Source: Bradyrhizobium sp.
GTDB lineage: Bacteria > Pseudomonadota > Alphaproteobacteria > Rhizobiales > Beijerinckiaceae
Assembly (NCBI GenBank): GCA_004799435.1
Contig: SSMV01000056.1
Span: 26,051 to 90,050, forward strand
DNA length: 64,000 nt
Direction of reading: 5' to 3'
This document shows positions 36,538 through 45,954 of this stretch, one piece after another. Numbering within the stretch: the first letter of the stretch is position 1; every line of letters starts with the position of its first letter. Under the pieces are notes generated by a model. It did not search any database, had not been told where the DNA came from, and was given only the letters and a program-made list of their open reading frames with translations. Position numbers and translations under genes: made by a program.

Positions 36538-37041
36538 ATGACGGAGCGGGACGGCGAAGGCGGAAAGGCGCGGGCGGCGATGGCGGTGAAAAGCGCCGGG
36601 GGCAAGACGCCGAAGGCGGCCTTAGCGACCGCGCCGGTGCAGGCGCGCCGCTTCGTCGCCGCGCGGCGCCGTCGCGCCAGCGCGACCTTGGAAGATTACA
36701 CCGAGCTGATCGCCGACCTGATCGCACGCAAGGGCGAAGCGCGCATCACCGACATCGCCGAACGGCTTGGCGTCGCCCATCCGACCGCCAGCAAGGCGAT
36801 CGGCCGGCTGGAGCGCGAAGGCCTCGCGCTGGCCAAGCCCTATCGCGGCGTTTCGCTCACGTCCGCCGGACTGACGATGGCCGAGCGCTCGCGCCGTCGT
36901 CATCGATTGGTGGTCGATCTGCTGGTCGCCGTGGGCGCGCCGCGCGAAGCGGCGGAAGCCGACGCCGAGGGCGTCGAACATTACGTGTCGCCGGCGACGC
37001 TGGCGGCCTTCGAGGCGTTTCTGGCGGCCCATAAAAAATAG
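36538..37041 (+). CDS. mntR: Manganese-responsive transcriptional regulator (MntR/DtxR family)
   Basis: The 167-residue protein has a basic N-terminal tail of about 45 residues, then a winged helix with DYTELIADLIARKGEARITDIAERLGVAHPTASKAI and a short dimer/metal domain (EGVEHYVSPATLAAFEAFL). This is the layout of MntR proteins of the E. coli type, which bind Mn(II) and repress Mn import. Metal ligands (His and Glu in EADAEGVEHYV) appear present. An internal Met at about residue 15 is an alternative start. It converges on the MbfA-like gene, 11 bases away. Confidence 0.85.
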   Translation: MTERDGEGGKARAAMAVKSAGGKTPKAALATAPVQARRFVAARRRRASATLEDYTELIADLIARKGEARITDIAERLGVAHPTASKAIGRLEREGLALAKPYRGVSLTSAGLTMAERSRRRHRLVVDLLVAVGAPREAAEADAEGVEHYVSPATLAAFEAFLAAHKK

Positions 37042-37052
37042 AGCGCGTCGCC

Positions 37053-38012
37053 TCAACTGTTGCCGATGAGAATGCCCGCCGCCAGCACCAATCCGCCGCC
37101 AAGCATGACTTTGGCCGCCGCCGACAGCGGCGGCGTGTCCATGAAGCGCCATTGAATCCAGGAAATCGTCGCCAGTTCGATGACGACGACGATGCAGGCA
37201 AGGACGGTGGCGGTGACGAAGTTCGGAATCAGATAGGGCAGCGTGTGGCCGATGCCGCCGGCGGTCGTCATCAAGCCGCAGACGAGGCCGCGCACCAGCG
37301 GCGCGCCGCGCCCCGACAATTTGCCGTCGTCGGCCAGCGCCTCGGCGAAGCCCATCGAAATGCCGGCGCCGATCGAGGCCGCCATGCCGACGAGGAAAGC
37401 GTTCCACGGCAGGTGGGTGGCGAAGGCGGCGGCGAAGACCGGCGCGAGCGTCGAAACCGAACCATCCATCAACCCGACCAGCCCCGGCTGGATGACATGG
37501 AGAATGAAGCGTTGGCGGGCGCGCTCGTCTTCGCCCTGACGCACCTCGGGCGTGAGAATCGTTTCCTCGAGATGCGCGGCGAGTTGCTCGTGCTTCACTT
37601 CCGCCTCGGCGAGATCGCCGAGCAATTTGCGGATCGCCGCGTCGCTCGTGCGCTCGATGGCGAGCCGGTAGAAACGTTCGGCGTCGCGCTCCATTTCGGC
37701 GGCGCGCGCGCGCGCGGCGTCGGCGCTGAGCGTCCTGAACTGCCAGATCGGCCTGCGGACGATATAGCCCTTGATGTCCTGGCGGCGGATGAGCGGAATG
37801 TGTTCGCCGAACTTGACGACAAACAGATCGATCAATTGCCGGCGATGGTCGTTTTCCTCATCCGCCATCTCGCTGAACATCTTGGCGCTCGAAGGATAGG
37901 AGTCGCTCAGGTTCTCGGCGAAATCGGCGAAGATGCGCCCATCCTCCTCCTCGTTGGCGATCGCCAGGGCGAGCATTTCGCGCTCTGAAAGGTCGTCGAA
38001 CTTGCGCGCCAT
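37053..38012 (-). CDS. mbfA: MbfA-like ferritin/VIT1 fusion, iron (or manganese) exporter
   Basis: The 319-residue protein fuses an N-terminal ferritin-like di-iron domain (about 1-150; [43 protein letters not shown] supply Glu/His ligands) to a C-terminal VIT1/CCC1 membrane domain ([20 protein letters not shown], then further hydrophobic segments). MbfA of Agrobacterium and Bradyrhizobium exports iron and protects against peroxide. The ATG at 38012 follows family starts; the frame opens at 38078. Irr control is known for relatives; I could not identify a convincing Irr box upstream. Confidence 0.9.
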   Translation of the reverse strand: MARKFDDLSEREMLALAIANEEEDGRIFADFAENLSDSYPSSAKMFSEMADEENDHRRQLIDLFVVKFGEHIPLIRRQDIKGYIVRRPIWQFRTLSADAARARAAEMERDAERFYRLAIERTSDAAIRKLLGDLAEAEVKHEQLAAHLEETILTPEVRQGEDERARQRFILHVIQPGLVGLMDGSVSTLAPVFAAAFATHLPWNAFLVGMAASIGAGISMGFAEALADDGKLSGRGAPLVRGLVCGLMTTAGGIGHTLPYLIPNFVTATVLACIVVVIELATISWIQWRFMDTPPLSAAAKVMLGGGLVLAAGILIGNS

Positions 38013-38183
38013 TGCTTGGCTCCGAGGCGGGAAGGCGAAAGCCGATGCGCTGCGCCCTGGGCGCGACCGTCTCGACAACGCCTTTCTAAGGATGCGCTGT
38101 CGGCCGGGTCAACCGCGGCTTGCTTTGGCGAGGGCGCTGATCTAGGCCAAGTTTTCCGTTCGCCAGAAAGCCGACGCTGTCCC

Positions 38184-39311
38184 GTGACCGCACTGCCCAA
38201 ACTCGCCCAATTCTCGCGCGTCGTCGTCAAGGTCGGCTCGTCGCTGCTGGTCGACGCCGCCAAAAGCGCTGTGAAGCAGGAATGGCTCGAGGCGCTGGTC
38301 GACGATCTCGCCGCCCTGCACAAGCGCGGCGCCGATGTGCTGGTCGTCTCGTCGGGCGCGATCGCGCTGGGGCGGCGCGTCGCCGGCCTGAAATCGGGCC
38401 CGCTGAAGCTCGAGGACAGTCAGGCGGCGGCGGCGATCGGTCAGATCGCGCTGGCCCGCGCCTGGTCCGAGGCGCTCCATCGCCGCCAGATCGTCTCCGG
38501 CCAGGTGCTGCTAACGCTGCAGGACACCGAAGAGCGCCGCCGCTATCTCAACGCTCGCGAGACGTTGGCGCGCCTCGCGGCGATGCGCGCCGTGCCGGTG
38601 ATCAACGAAAACGACACGGTGGCGACCAGCGAAATCCGTTATGGCGACAATGATCGGCTCGCCGCGCGCGTCGCGGCGATGGCGAGCGCCGATCTGCTGA
38701 TCCTGCTGTCCGACGTCGCCGGCCTTTACGATGCGCCGCCCGAGAGCGACCCCAACGCCAAGCTGATCCGTGTCGTCGAGCGCGTCACGCCGCAGATCGA
38801 GGCGATGGCGGGCGGCGCGGCCTCCGAAACGTCGCGTGGCGGCATGCGCACCAAGATCGAGGCGGCGCGCATCGCGGCGGCCGGCGGCGCGCATATGGTC
38901 ATCGCCGACGGACGCCTCCTTCATCCGATCGCCCGCGTCAGCGACGGCGGCGAGTGCAGCTGGTTCCTCACCCCGTCCAATCCGGTGACGGCGCGCAAGG
39001 CCTGGATCGGCGGCACGCTCGAGCTCAAGGGCGCGGTGACGATCGACGCTGGCGCGGCCAGGGCGCTGGCGAATGGCAAGAGCCTCCTGCCGGCCGGCGT
39101 GACGCGGATCGAGGGGGCCTTCGCGCGCGGCGACTGCATCGCCATTCGCAATGAGCAAGGGGCGGAAATCGGCCGCGGCCTTGTCGCGCTCGACGCGCTG
39201 CGCGCCGAGCAGATCCGCGGGCGCAATTCGAGCGAGATCGAGCGCATCCTGGGCCTACCCGGCCGCGCCGAACTCATCCATCGCGACGATATGGCGCTGG
39301 CGGAGCGGTGA
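38184..39311 (+). CDS. proB: Glutamate 5-kinase
   Basis: ProB phosphorylates glutamate, the first and feedback-controlled step of proline synthesis. The 375-residue product has [12 protein letters not shown] and [12 protein letters not shown] for ATP and glutamate, [24 protein letters not shown], and [13 protein letters not shown], followed by a C-terminal PUA domain (from about 275). The start is GTG at 38184, where similarity begins. It is unlinked to proA and there is no obgE next to it, unlike many relatives. It is divergent from mbfA across 171 bases, which hold only a likely promoter region. Confidence 0.95.
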   Translation: MTALPKLAQFSRVVVKVGSSLLVDAAKSAVKQEWLEALVDDLAALHKRGADVLVVSSGAIALGRRVAGLKSGPLKLEDSQAAAAIGQIALARAWSEALHRRQIVSGQVLLTLQDTEERRRYLNARETLARLAAMRAVPVINENDTVATSEIRYGDNDRLAARVAAMASADLLILLSDVAGLYDAPPESDPNAKLIRVVERVTPQIEAMAGGAASETSRGGMRTKIEAARIAAAGGAHMVIADGRLLHPIARVSDGGECSWFLTPSNPVTARKAWIGGTLELKGAVTIDAGAARALANGKSLLPAGVTRIEGAFARGDCIAIRNEQGAEIGRGLVALDALRAEQIRGRNSSEIERILGLPGRAELIHRDDMALAER

Positions 39312-39318
39312 GGAGACG

Positions 39319-39624
39319 CTACGTCTGGCGGTCCTGCACGCGCCGCAGCAGCCCGTCGACGCAGCCTTTGAACAGCAGATAGAAACCGAGGCTGAGATAG
39401 CCCCAGAAGACCAGCTCGACGAATTGCAAGACGCCGCCGTCGAGCGCCGCCATCACGCCATATTGGGAGAGCAGGCGGAAATTCGCCATGAACAGATAAG
39501 CGAGATTGAGCGAGCACAGCGCGAAAGCGCCGATGAAAACGCCCATCGCCAGAAAGGTGCGCCAGGCGGGGCCGTTGAAGATCGCATTGAGAATGCGACG
39601 TACAAGCGCCTTCGCCATCGCCAT
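39319..39624 (-). CDS. Small membrane protein downstream of ppc, function unknown
   Basis: A 101-residue protein with two hydrophobic segments (about 24-47 and 66-87). I do not recognise a family. It begins two bases after the ppc stop, so it is almost surely co-transcribed and translationally coupled with PEP carboxylase, and it converges with proB. The hydrophobic pattern and coupling support a real gene. No function is suggested beyond this. Confidence 0.6.
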   Translation of the reverse strand: MAMAKALVRRILNAIFNGPAWRTFLAMGVFIGAFALCSLNLAYLFMANFRLLSQYGVMAALDGGVLQFVELVFWGYLSLGFYLLFKGCVDGLLRRVQDRQT

Positions 39625-39626
39625 TG

Positions 39627-42413
39627 TCAGCCGCTGTTTCTTAAGCCAGCCGAGATCCCGTTGATCGTCAACTGGATCCCCGAAAGCACCTTGTCGCTCG
39701 CCGCATGGCCGCGATGCTGCTTGAGCAACTCGACCTGCACATGGTTGATCGGATCGAGATAGGGGAAGCGATTGCGGATCGAACGCAGCAACAGCGGATT
39801 GCTCTGCAGAAGTTCGCTCTGCTCCATGATGGCGTTGAGCGCATCGACCGCCTCATGCCACTCGCGCGAGATGCGCGAGAAGATCGCCTCGCGCAAGGCG
39901 ACGTCGGGCACCAGCGCCGCATAGCGCGAGGCGATGGCGAGGCTCGATTTGGCGAGCACCATGTCCATGTTGGAAAGCTGGGTGCGAAAGAACGGCCAGC
40001 GGCGATACATCGTCCTGAGCTGCTGCAGCCCGTCCTTGGGATGAGCGGCGATGAATTCCTTGACCGCTGTGCCGAAGCCGAACCAGCCCGGCAGCATCAG
40101 CCGGCACTGCGCCCAGGAAAAGACCCAGGGAATGGCGCGTAAATCCTCGATCGCGGTGGTCTTCTTTCGCGAGGCGGGGCGCGAGCCGATGTTAAGCGTC
40201 GCGATCTCGGTGATGACGGTCGAAGACCAGAAATATTTCTCGAAGCCCGGCGTCTCGTAGACGAGGCCACGGTAGGCCTTAAAGGCGCTGGCCGACAGCG
40301 CCTCCATCGCGCTTAGGAAACTCGGGTCGGGCGCGGCGACTTTTTCTTCGAGCAAGGTCGCCTCCAGCGTCGCCGAGACCAGCGTCTCGAGATTGCGCCG
40401 GCCGACCTCGCCGTTGGAATATTTGCTCGAAATGATTTCGCCCTGCTCGGTGATGCGAATCTGGCCCTGCACGGCGCCGCCGGGCTGAGCGAGGATCGCG
40501 TCATAGCTTGGGCCGCCGCCGCGACCGACCGATCCGCCGCGGCCATGAAACAGGCGGATGCGCACGCCATGGCGGCGGAACACTTCGACCAGTCCGATCT
40601 CGGCCTTATAGAGTTCCCAGCCCGAGGTGACGAAGCCGCCGTCCTTGTTGGAATCGGAATAGCCGAGCATCACTTCCTGTTCGCCGTCGAGGCTGTCGAC
40701 CAAGCGACGGTAGGCGGGCAGCGACAGCAGCGCATCCATGACGCCGGAGCTGGCGCGCAGATCGTCGATCGTCTCGAACAGCGGAACGAGATGAAGCGCC
40801 GAGCGCCCGGAGGCGGAGACAAGCCCGACTTCCTTGAGCAGCAACGCCAGTTCGAGCAGGTCGGAAACCGCACGCGTCATCGAGATGATGCTGGTGCGAA
40901 TGGCGCCCGCGCCATAACGCCCGCGAATCTCGGCGGCGGCGCGGAAGATCGCCAATTCGCCGGTCGTCTCCTCGCTATAGGCGATGAAGGGCGAAACGAG
41001 CGGCCGCGGCGAATTGAGTTCGCGCGTCAGCAGCGCGACGCGCGCCGCCTCGTCGAGCATGAGATAATCGACGCCCGGATTGGCGGCGGCGATAAGCTCG
41101 GCGACCGTGCGCTCATGAACGGCGGAATGCTGCCTGAGGTCGAGCGGCGCCAGATGGAAGCCGAAGACGTCGACGGCGCGGCGCAGCGCGCGCAAGCGAC
41201 CGCGCGCCAGAATCGCGGCGCCATTGGCTTCAAGCGATTCGGTGATGACAGCGAGATCGGCGGCGAATTCGGCGACGTCGGCATAAGGCTCGGCGTCGGT
41301 CAGCGGTTGACGCAGCGCCATATTGTGGTCGAGCGCCCGCGTGGTCTTGGCCAGCCGCGAGTAGAGGCCGGTGATGGCGCGCCGATAGGGCTCGTCGCGC
41401 CGCGTGGTCGAGCCGTCCGACGAACGGTCGGCCAGGGCGGCGAGCGCCTCGGTGACCTCGACCAGGGTCGCGCTCAGCGACAATTCGCCGCCCAGCTCAT
41501 GCAGCTCGTCGAGATAATGGGTGAGGGCGGCGGCGCTTTGCACCCGCATGGTCTCCTTGAGCACCGAGGCGGTGACAAAGGGATTGCCGTCGCGGTCGCC
41601 GCCGATCCATGAGCCGATCTGCAGGAAACAGCCGACGCGCTTGCCGGCGTCGGCCGGCGCCTGGCGGGCGAGTTCGTCCTCGACCGCGCAATAGATTCGC
41701 GGCGCTTCGTGGAAGAAGGTGTAGTCATAATAGGTGAGGCCGTTCATGACCTCGTCGATCACCTTGAGGCGCGTTTGCCGCAGCATGTTGGTGCGCCATA
41801 GCAGCAGCACATTGCGCCGCAATTCTTCGTCATTGCGCTCAAGCTCGAAATCGTCGCCCTCAAGGCCATGACGCGCGTCGATCAGCCGCGCAATCTCGAG
41901 TTCGCGGGTCAGCGTGCTCTTGCGGCGCACCTCGGTCGGATGCGCGGTGAGCACCGGGCTGACCAGCGCGCCGTCGAAAAAGGCGCGCAGCGCCGCCGGT
42001 TTAACGCCCGCCTCGGCGGCCCGCCTGAAGGCGTAAGCCAGCGCGCCGGGCCGCGGCTCGGATTTCATCTTCAGATGCGCGCGATTGCGGCGGATGTGAT
42101 GCTGATCTTCGGCGATATTGGCGAGATGCGAAAAATAGCTGAAGGCGCGCACGATCGCGAGCGTCTGGTCCTTGTCGAGACTGTCGAGCGTCGCCTCGAG
42201 TTCGCGCCGGGCGGCGACCTCATTGTCGCGATGGAAGCGGATCGAGGCCTGGCGGACGCCCTCGACGATGTCATAGACATCGGCCCCTTCCTGCTCGCGC
42301 ACCGTGTCGCCGAGCAGCCGCCCGAGCAGGCGAATATCGGCGCGCAGCGGTTCGTCCTTCGCCGCCTCGGCGGCTTCGGGCTCGGCGATGCGCTGTTTGG
42401 CTGCAATCGACAT
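39627..42413 (-). CDS. ppc: Phosphoenolpyruvate carboxylase
   Basis: PEPC fixes bicarbonate onto PEP to form oxaloacetate. The 928-residue product has [14 protein letters not shown] with the catalytic His, [16 protein letters not shown], and [14 protein letters not shown], the glycine-rich loop with the essential Arg; the C-terminal [18 protein letters not shown] is also conserved, and the protein ends near the canonical TGIAAGLRNTG-type tail (ISAGLRNSG). It would refill the TCA cycle, and in serine-cycle methylotrophs it is part of C1 assimilation; no other serine-cycle gene is here. Upstream lie 210 bases with a palindromic repeat but no gene. Confidence 0.97.
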   Translation of the reverse strand: MSIAAKQRIAEPEAAEAAKDEPLRADIRLLGRLLGDTVREQEGADVYDIVEGVRQASIRFHRDNEVAARRELEATLDSLDKDQTLAIVRAFSYFSHLANIAEDQHHIRRNRAHLKMKSEPRPGALAYAFRRAAEAGVKPAALRAFFDGALVSPVLTAHPTEVRRKSTLTRELEIARLIDARHGLEGDDFELERNDEELRRNVLLLWRTNMLRQTRLKVIDEVMNGLTYYDYTFFHEAPRIYCAVEDELARQAPADAGKRVGCFLQIGSWIGGDRDGNPFVTASVLKETMRVQSAAALTHYLDELHELGGELSLSATLVEVTEALAALADRSSDGSTTRRDEPYRRAITGLYSRLAKTTRALDHNMALRQPLTDAEPYADVAEFAADLAVITESLEANGAAILARGRLRALRRAVDVFGFHLAPLDLRQHSAVHERTVAELIAAANPGVDYLMLDEAARVALLTRELNSPRPLVSPFIAYSEETTGELAIFRAAAEIRGRYGAGAIRTSIISMTRAVSDLLELALLLKEVGLVSASGRSALHLVPLFETIDDLRASSGVMDALLSLPAYRRLVDSLDGEQEVMLGYSDSNKDGGFVTSGWELYKAEIGLVEVFRRHGVRIRLFHGRGGSVGRGGGPSYDAILAQPGGAVQGQIRITEQGEIISSKYSNGEVGRRNLETLVSATLEATLLEEKVAAPDPSFLSAMEALSASAFKAYRGLVYETPGFEKYFWSSTVITEIATLNIGSRPASRKKTTAIEDLRAIPWVFSWAQCRLMLPGWFGFGTAVKEFIAAHPKDGLQQLRTMYRRWPFFRTQLSNMDMVLAKSSLAIASRYAALVPDVALREAIFSRISREWHEAVDALNAIMEQSELLQSNPLLLRSIRNRFPYLDPINHVQVELLKQHRGHAASDKVLSGIQLTINGISAGLRNSG

Positions 42414-42531
42414 CGTCGGGTTCCTTAGGCGGCGCCCCGCGGGTCGGGCGGGTTGAACTGGATGCGGTCCTGAGCCTGATCTTTGTGCAGCGCATCAATT
42501 TGCGACGCAAGCCCCTTGGGGGCCGCCCTTG

Positions 42532-42561
42532 CCCCCTCTCCCGGGGAGGCGGGCGAGGGGG
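42532..42561. repeat. GC-rich inverted repeat between vsr and ppc
   Basis: Arms CCCCCTC (42532-42538) and GAGGGGG (42555-42561) enclose a second smaller inverted run TCCCGGGGA. Such CCCCTC/GAGGGG hairpins are common intergenic elements in GC-rich alphaproteobacteria. It lies downstream of vsr and may act as a terminator, or be a dispersed repeat. No second copy was noticed in the window. Confidence 0.5.
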
Positions 42562-42623
42562 CCGGGGGACTGCCGTCGCGCGAGACGGGCCGCAGGGACA
42601 TGGAGGAAACCCCGCCTGAGACT

Positions 42624-43034
42624 TCAAGCAAGTTCGGCGCCGAGACGGCGGCGCAGTACCGCGCTGTCCTTCAGCTCGCATTCGTAAATTGTTACGACCC
42701 GCCAGCCCATTGCCGCGAGCGCAGCGAGCGTGGAGGCGTCGCGCACGCGGTTGCGGGCGATTTTGGCGCGCCAATAATCGGCGTTGTCCTTCGGCGGGCG
42801 GGCGCCGCGCGGGCAATCATGCCCATGCCAGAAGCAGCCGTGCACGAAGATCGCCAGTTTGCGTTGGCCGTAAACGATGTCCGGCTTGCCCGGCAGATCG
42901 GCGCGGTTGAGCCGGTAGCCGGGCGCGATGGCGTGGAGGAGCGCCCGCACTTTCAGCTCCGGCCCGGTGCCATGCGACTTGACGGCCCGCATGACGGCGG
43001 AGCGTTCGGGGGAGGGGCTAAGAAGCGGTTTCAC
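42624..43034 (-). CDS. vsr: Very short patch repair endonuclease
   Basis: Vsr nicks next to T:G mismatches formed when 5-methylcytosine deaminates. The 136-residue product has LSPSPERSAVMRAVKSH at the N-terminus, RADLPGKPDIVY with the catalytic Asp, and FVHGCFWHGHDC with the metal/zinc-site His and Cys; length is normal. The start is GTG at 43034. It follows the cytosine methyltransferase gene by 68 bases on the same strand, the usual dcm-vsr pairing. Confidence 0.92.
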   Translation of the reverse strand: MKPLLSPSPERSAVMRAVKSHGTGPELKVRALLHAIAPGYRLNRADLPGKPDIVYGQRKLAIFVHGCFWHGHDCPRGARPPKDNADYWRAKIARNRVRDASTLAALAAMGWRVVTIYECELKDSAVLRRRLGAELA

Positions 43035-43044
43035 GGGCGGCAAA

Positions 43045-43072
43045 TCTATTCCCGTTTCTCTATTCCCGTTTC
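43045..43072. repeat. Perfect 14-base tandem repeat between dcm and vsr
   Basis: TCTATTCCCGTTTC occurs twice without a gap (43045-43058, 43059-43072) in the 68 bases between the methyltransferase stop and the vsr start. It may mark an acquisition or slippage event; it lies directly in the vsr leader and could alter its translation. Confidence 0.9.
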
Positions 43073-43102
43073 CGGCGCCGAGAGGAAGGCGCGATCGGCG
43101 AC

Positions 43103-44275
43103 CTAGGCCCGCCGGCGCGTCGGCTCGCGCTCGGTCTGCGCCTCGGCAAGCGGCGCCAGCAGGTGTTCGCTCAAGAAGCGCATGACTGGCGCGACGACGC
43201 CGTCGCCGAGGAGATGGTAGGCCTCGTTGCGCCGCGCCGGCAGACGATAGCTCTCGGGCAGGCCCATCAGCCGCGCCGCTTCGCGCGCGCCGATCAACCG
43301 GATACGGATCTCTTCGCCCTGCGTGTCGAGCAGGAACTGGCGGCTTGAGCCGCCGCCCGGCGTGCGCAGGCAGCCGGCAAGCCCGTCGAAACGCGCCTCC
43401 GCCTGCACGCCGCCTGGCCGGGTACGGCGAAAGAGCGCCGCCACGCGGCGCTCGCCGGAGGCGCGCGCGACTGCGAGTTCTGCTTTCGAGGCCTTCGACA
43501 ATTGGGCGAGCAACGCCTGAGTTCGCTTGGCGTCGAGCCATGGCGCGTCAGCCGGCGCGGCGTCGAGGCAGTCGATCAGCGCCCGATTGGCGCGCGGCGG
43601 CTCGGGCAGCCGCCACCAGACCCAGCGCGCGGCAAGGTCGGCGGGAAGCGCGCTCGCCGCGCGCTGCAGCGCCGCGACGGCGAAATGAGCGCTCGGGGCC
43701 GCCGCACTCAGCGCGGGAGGCGGCGATATATCCTCGCGCAGCGCGACGATGAACAGACGCGGGCGCGACTGGGCGACAAAATGCGAAGCGTCGATCGTCA
43801 GCGCGCCGACCCGGTAACCAAGTTCGGCGATCGCGCGACACAGAGCGACGAAATCGGCGCCGCCATTTGCGGTCAGCAGGCCGAGCACGTTTTCGAGCGC
43901 GATGAGGCGCGGCGCGCGCCTCTCGTCGACCAGCCGCTGCATCAGCCGATGGAAGCCCCAGAAGGCCGAGGAGCGGGCGCCTGAAAGGCCGGCCCCCGAG
44001 CCGGCGAGCGAAAGATCCTGGCAGGGGAAGGACGCCCAGGCGAGTTCGGCCCGCCCCGGCAGGTCTTGGCTCGTCAGCGCGGCGACGTCGGCCACTCGCA
44101 ATTCCGCCGCGCCCCAGTTTTCGACATAGGCGCGCGCCTTGCGCTGATCGAAATCATTGGCGAACAGGCATCGCCAGGCGTCGCCGAGCCCGGCCCGCGC
44201 CATGCCGCCGCCGCAGAAGAATTCGTAAAAGCCGGGCAGAGCGCCAGATCGATGGTTTTGGGGCGAATCGCTCAC
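43103..44275 (-). CDS. dcm: DNA (cytosine-5-)-methyltransferase
   Basis: The 390-residue protein has the C5-methyltransferase motifs in order: EFFCGGGMARAGLG (I, SAM), ASFPCQDLSLAG (IV, catalytic PCQ Cys), LIALENV (VI), QSRPRLFIVAL (VIII) and, after a target-recognition region, the C-terminal LLGDGVVAPV (X). It methylates a specific cytosine in DNA; the target site is not deducible. The start is GTG at 44275, close to motif I as usual. No restriction endonuclease gene is beside it, only vsr, so it may be a solitary methylase or the remnant of a restriction-modification system. Confidence 0.93.
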   Translation of the reverse strand: MSDSPQNHRSGALPGFYEFFCGGGMARAGLGDAWRCLFANDFDQRKARAYVENWGAAELRVADVAALTSQDLPGRAELAWASFPCQDLSLAGSGAGLSGARSSAFWGFHRLMQRLVDERRAPRLIALENVLGLLTANGGADFVALCRAIAELGYRVGALTIDASHFVAQSRPRLFIVALREDISPPPALSAAAPSAHFAVAALQRAASALPADLAARWVWWRLPEPPRANRALIDCLDAAPADAPWLDAKRTQALLAQLSKASKAELAVARASGERRVAALFRRTRPGGVQAEARFDGLAGCLRTPGGGSSRQFLLDTQGEEIRIRLIGAREAARLMGLPESYRLPARRNEAYHLLGDGVVAPVMRFLSEHLLAPLAEAQTEREPTRRRA

Positions 44276-44374
44276 GGGGCTGAGAATAGTCCATTCTGAG
44301 GCCTGCCTGCGCACGAGCGGCGGGCCAAAGCCGTCCTGTCCCCGTCTTGACGGCGCGCGCCGCTTACGGCGTTT

Positions 44375-45418
44375 ATGCGGCCCATGTCTGTGCAGCCCAA
44401 GTCTATGCCCCCCGCCTCCCAATTCCTGATGCCGTTTCCCGTGCTGGTGTGCGACGTCGGGGGGACCAATGCGCGTTTCGCCGCTCAGGCGACGCCCGAG
44501 GGGCGGCTGAGCGAGGTCGTCCATCTCAAGACCGGCGACTATCCGAGCCTTGTCGAGGCGGCCGAGGCGGCGATCCCCAGGCTTGGCGAACGCCCACGCT
44601 CACTCGTTGTCTGCGGCGCCGGGCCGGTCGATGGGCGCAAGCTCAAACTGACCAATGCGCCCTGGCTCATCGACGGGCCGGAGACGGCGCGTCGGCTCGG
44701 TCTCGCTCAGGGGCTGCTGTTCAATGATTTCGAGGCGCAGGCGCTCTCTCTGCCGGCGATTCCGCGCGACTGGGCGCGGCCGATCGGGTCGGCGCTGTTT
44801 GGACCGCGCGGGCCGCAGGTCATTCTCGGCCCCGGCACCGGGCTCGGCATTGGCGCGCTCGTCGAGGCCTCGGGGCGCCATACGCCGCTCGCCTCCGAAG
44901 CCTGCCACATCGATTTCGGGCCGGTCGGCGACGAAGAAGCCGCGCTATGGCCGCATCTCGAACGCGTCTACGGCCGGGTGACGACCGAGAGCGTGATGTC
45001 GGGGCCGGGCCTGGCGAGGGTCAATGCCGCGCGCGTCGCTTCGCTTGGCTTGCCGAAATCGACGCTCGATGCGCCCGGCGTGGTCGCCGCTGCTCACGCC
45101 GACCGCAACGGGGCGGAAGCGCAAAGCCTGAGATTGTTCTGGCGCATCGTCGCCCGCTTCTCCGGCGACATGGGGGTCGCCTTCGTCGCCACGGGCGGCG
45201 TGACGCTGGCGGGCGGGGTGCTGCCAAGAATCGTCGATTTCCTCGACGACGTCACCTTTCGCCGCGCCTTCGAGGCCAAGGCGCCGGTCGATGGGCTGGC
45301 GCGTCGCATCCCAACGCGGCTGGTCACGCGCGCCGATTCCGTGCTGGTCGGCATGGCCGCGATCGCCGCCACGCCGCATCTCTACGCCATCGACGTTATT
45401 GGGCGCGCCTGGGTCTGA
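44375..45418 (+). CDS. glk: Glucokinase
   Basis: Glk phosphorylates glucose with ATP. The product (up to 347 residues) has VLVCDVGGTNARFA (phosphate-1 motif), LTNAPWLIDG, NDFEAQALSLP, VILGPGTGLGIGALV and ASEACHIDFGP, then VFVATGG-like AFVATGGVTLAGGVLPRI. Similarity begins at about residue 18, so one of the internal Met codons (44384 or later) could be the true start. It is 99 bases downstream of, and divergent from, the dcm gene. With an Entner-Doudoroff-type metabolism, usual in the group, it would supply glucose 6-phosphate. Confidence 0.92.
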   Translation: MRPMSVQPKSMPPASQFLMPFPVLVCDVGGTNARFAAQATPEGRLSEVVHLKTGDYPSLVEAAEAAIPRLGERPRSLVVCGAGPVDGRKLKLTNAPWLIDGPETARRLGLAQGLLFNDFEAQALSLPAIPRDWARPIGSALFGPRGPQVILGPGTGLGIGALVEASGRHTPLASEACHIDFGPVGDEEAALWPHLERVYGRVTTESVMSGPGLARVNAARVASLGLPKSTLDAPGVVAAAHADRNGAEAQSLRLFWRIVARFSGDMGVAFVATGGVTLAGGVLPRIVDFLDDVTFRRAFEAKAPVDGLARRIPTRLVTRADSVLVGMAAIAATPHLYAIDVIGRAWV

Positions 45419-45522
45419 TACGGGTCCGAAGCCGCCCCGCTTTTGCCGCTTTTATGCGGCGAGTCGCGCGCCGGGGCGACTTGCGGTAAAATCCGCCCAA
45501 CCCAAAACGGGATTGCCGTTCG

Positions 45523-45954
45523 ATGTCGACGCGCCATTCATATGTCTTCGCCTTTGCGCTCGCGCTTGCAGCGGCGGCCTGGGCGACGCCATCCCTCGCG
45601 CAGAACTGCGGCGAGGACATGAACAAGCTTGGAATGAGGCTCAAGGCGGAAAGGGATACGATCGGCGAACTGATCAAGCAGGCCAAGGGCAAACCGCTCG
45701 ATCCGGAAGTCTTCTGCGCCAAATCGGGCGGTCTCACTGGCGCCGAAGGCGCGCTGCTCGCCTATATGGATAAGAACAAGGACTGGTGTCAGATCCCTGA
45801 TGAGATGGTCGACGGGCTCAAGAAGACCCATGCCCAGGATACCGCCTTCTCCGCCAAGGCCTGCGGTTACGCGGCGAAGATCAAGAAGATGAAGGAACAG
45901 CAGGCGGATGGTGGCGCGCCCCAGGCCCAGCAGTTGCCGACCGGCCCGCTGTGA
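45523..45954 (+). CDS. Secreted small protein of unknown function upstream of ubiA
   Basis: The 143-residue product has a signal peptide (FAFALALAAAAWATPSLA|QN) and a mature Lys-rich helical part with Cys in QNCGEDM, EVFCAKSG, DWCQIPDEM and AKACGYAAKI, likely two disulfides. Ends in a Gln/Pro-rich tail. I do not recognise a named domain, though similar proteins seem frequent in Bradyrhizobium-like genomes. Its stop overlaps the ubiA start. Confidence 0.7.
   Translation: MSTRHSYVFAFALALAAAAWATPSLAQNCGEDMNKLGMRLKAERDTIGELIKQAKGKPLDPEVFCAKSGGLTGAEGALLAYMDKNKDWCQIPDEMVDGLKKTHAQDTAFSAKACGYAAKIKKMKEQQADGGAPQAQQLPTGPL

Noticed and set aside
38013..38183. Possible Irr/iron-control box upstream of mbfA
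   Set aside because: Only a half-site-like TTAGAA is visible in CTTTCTAAGG; no matching second half.
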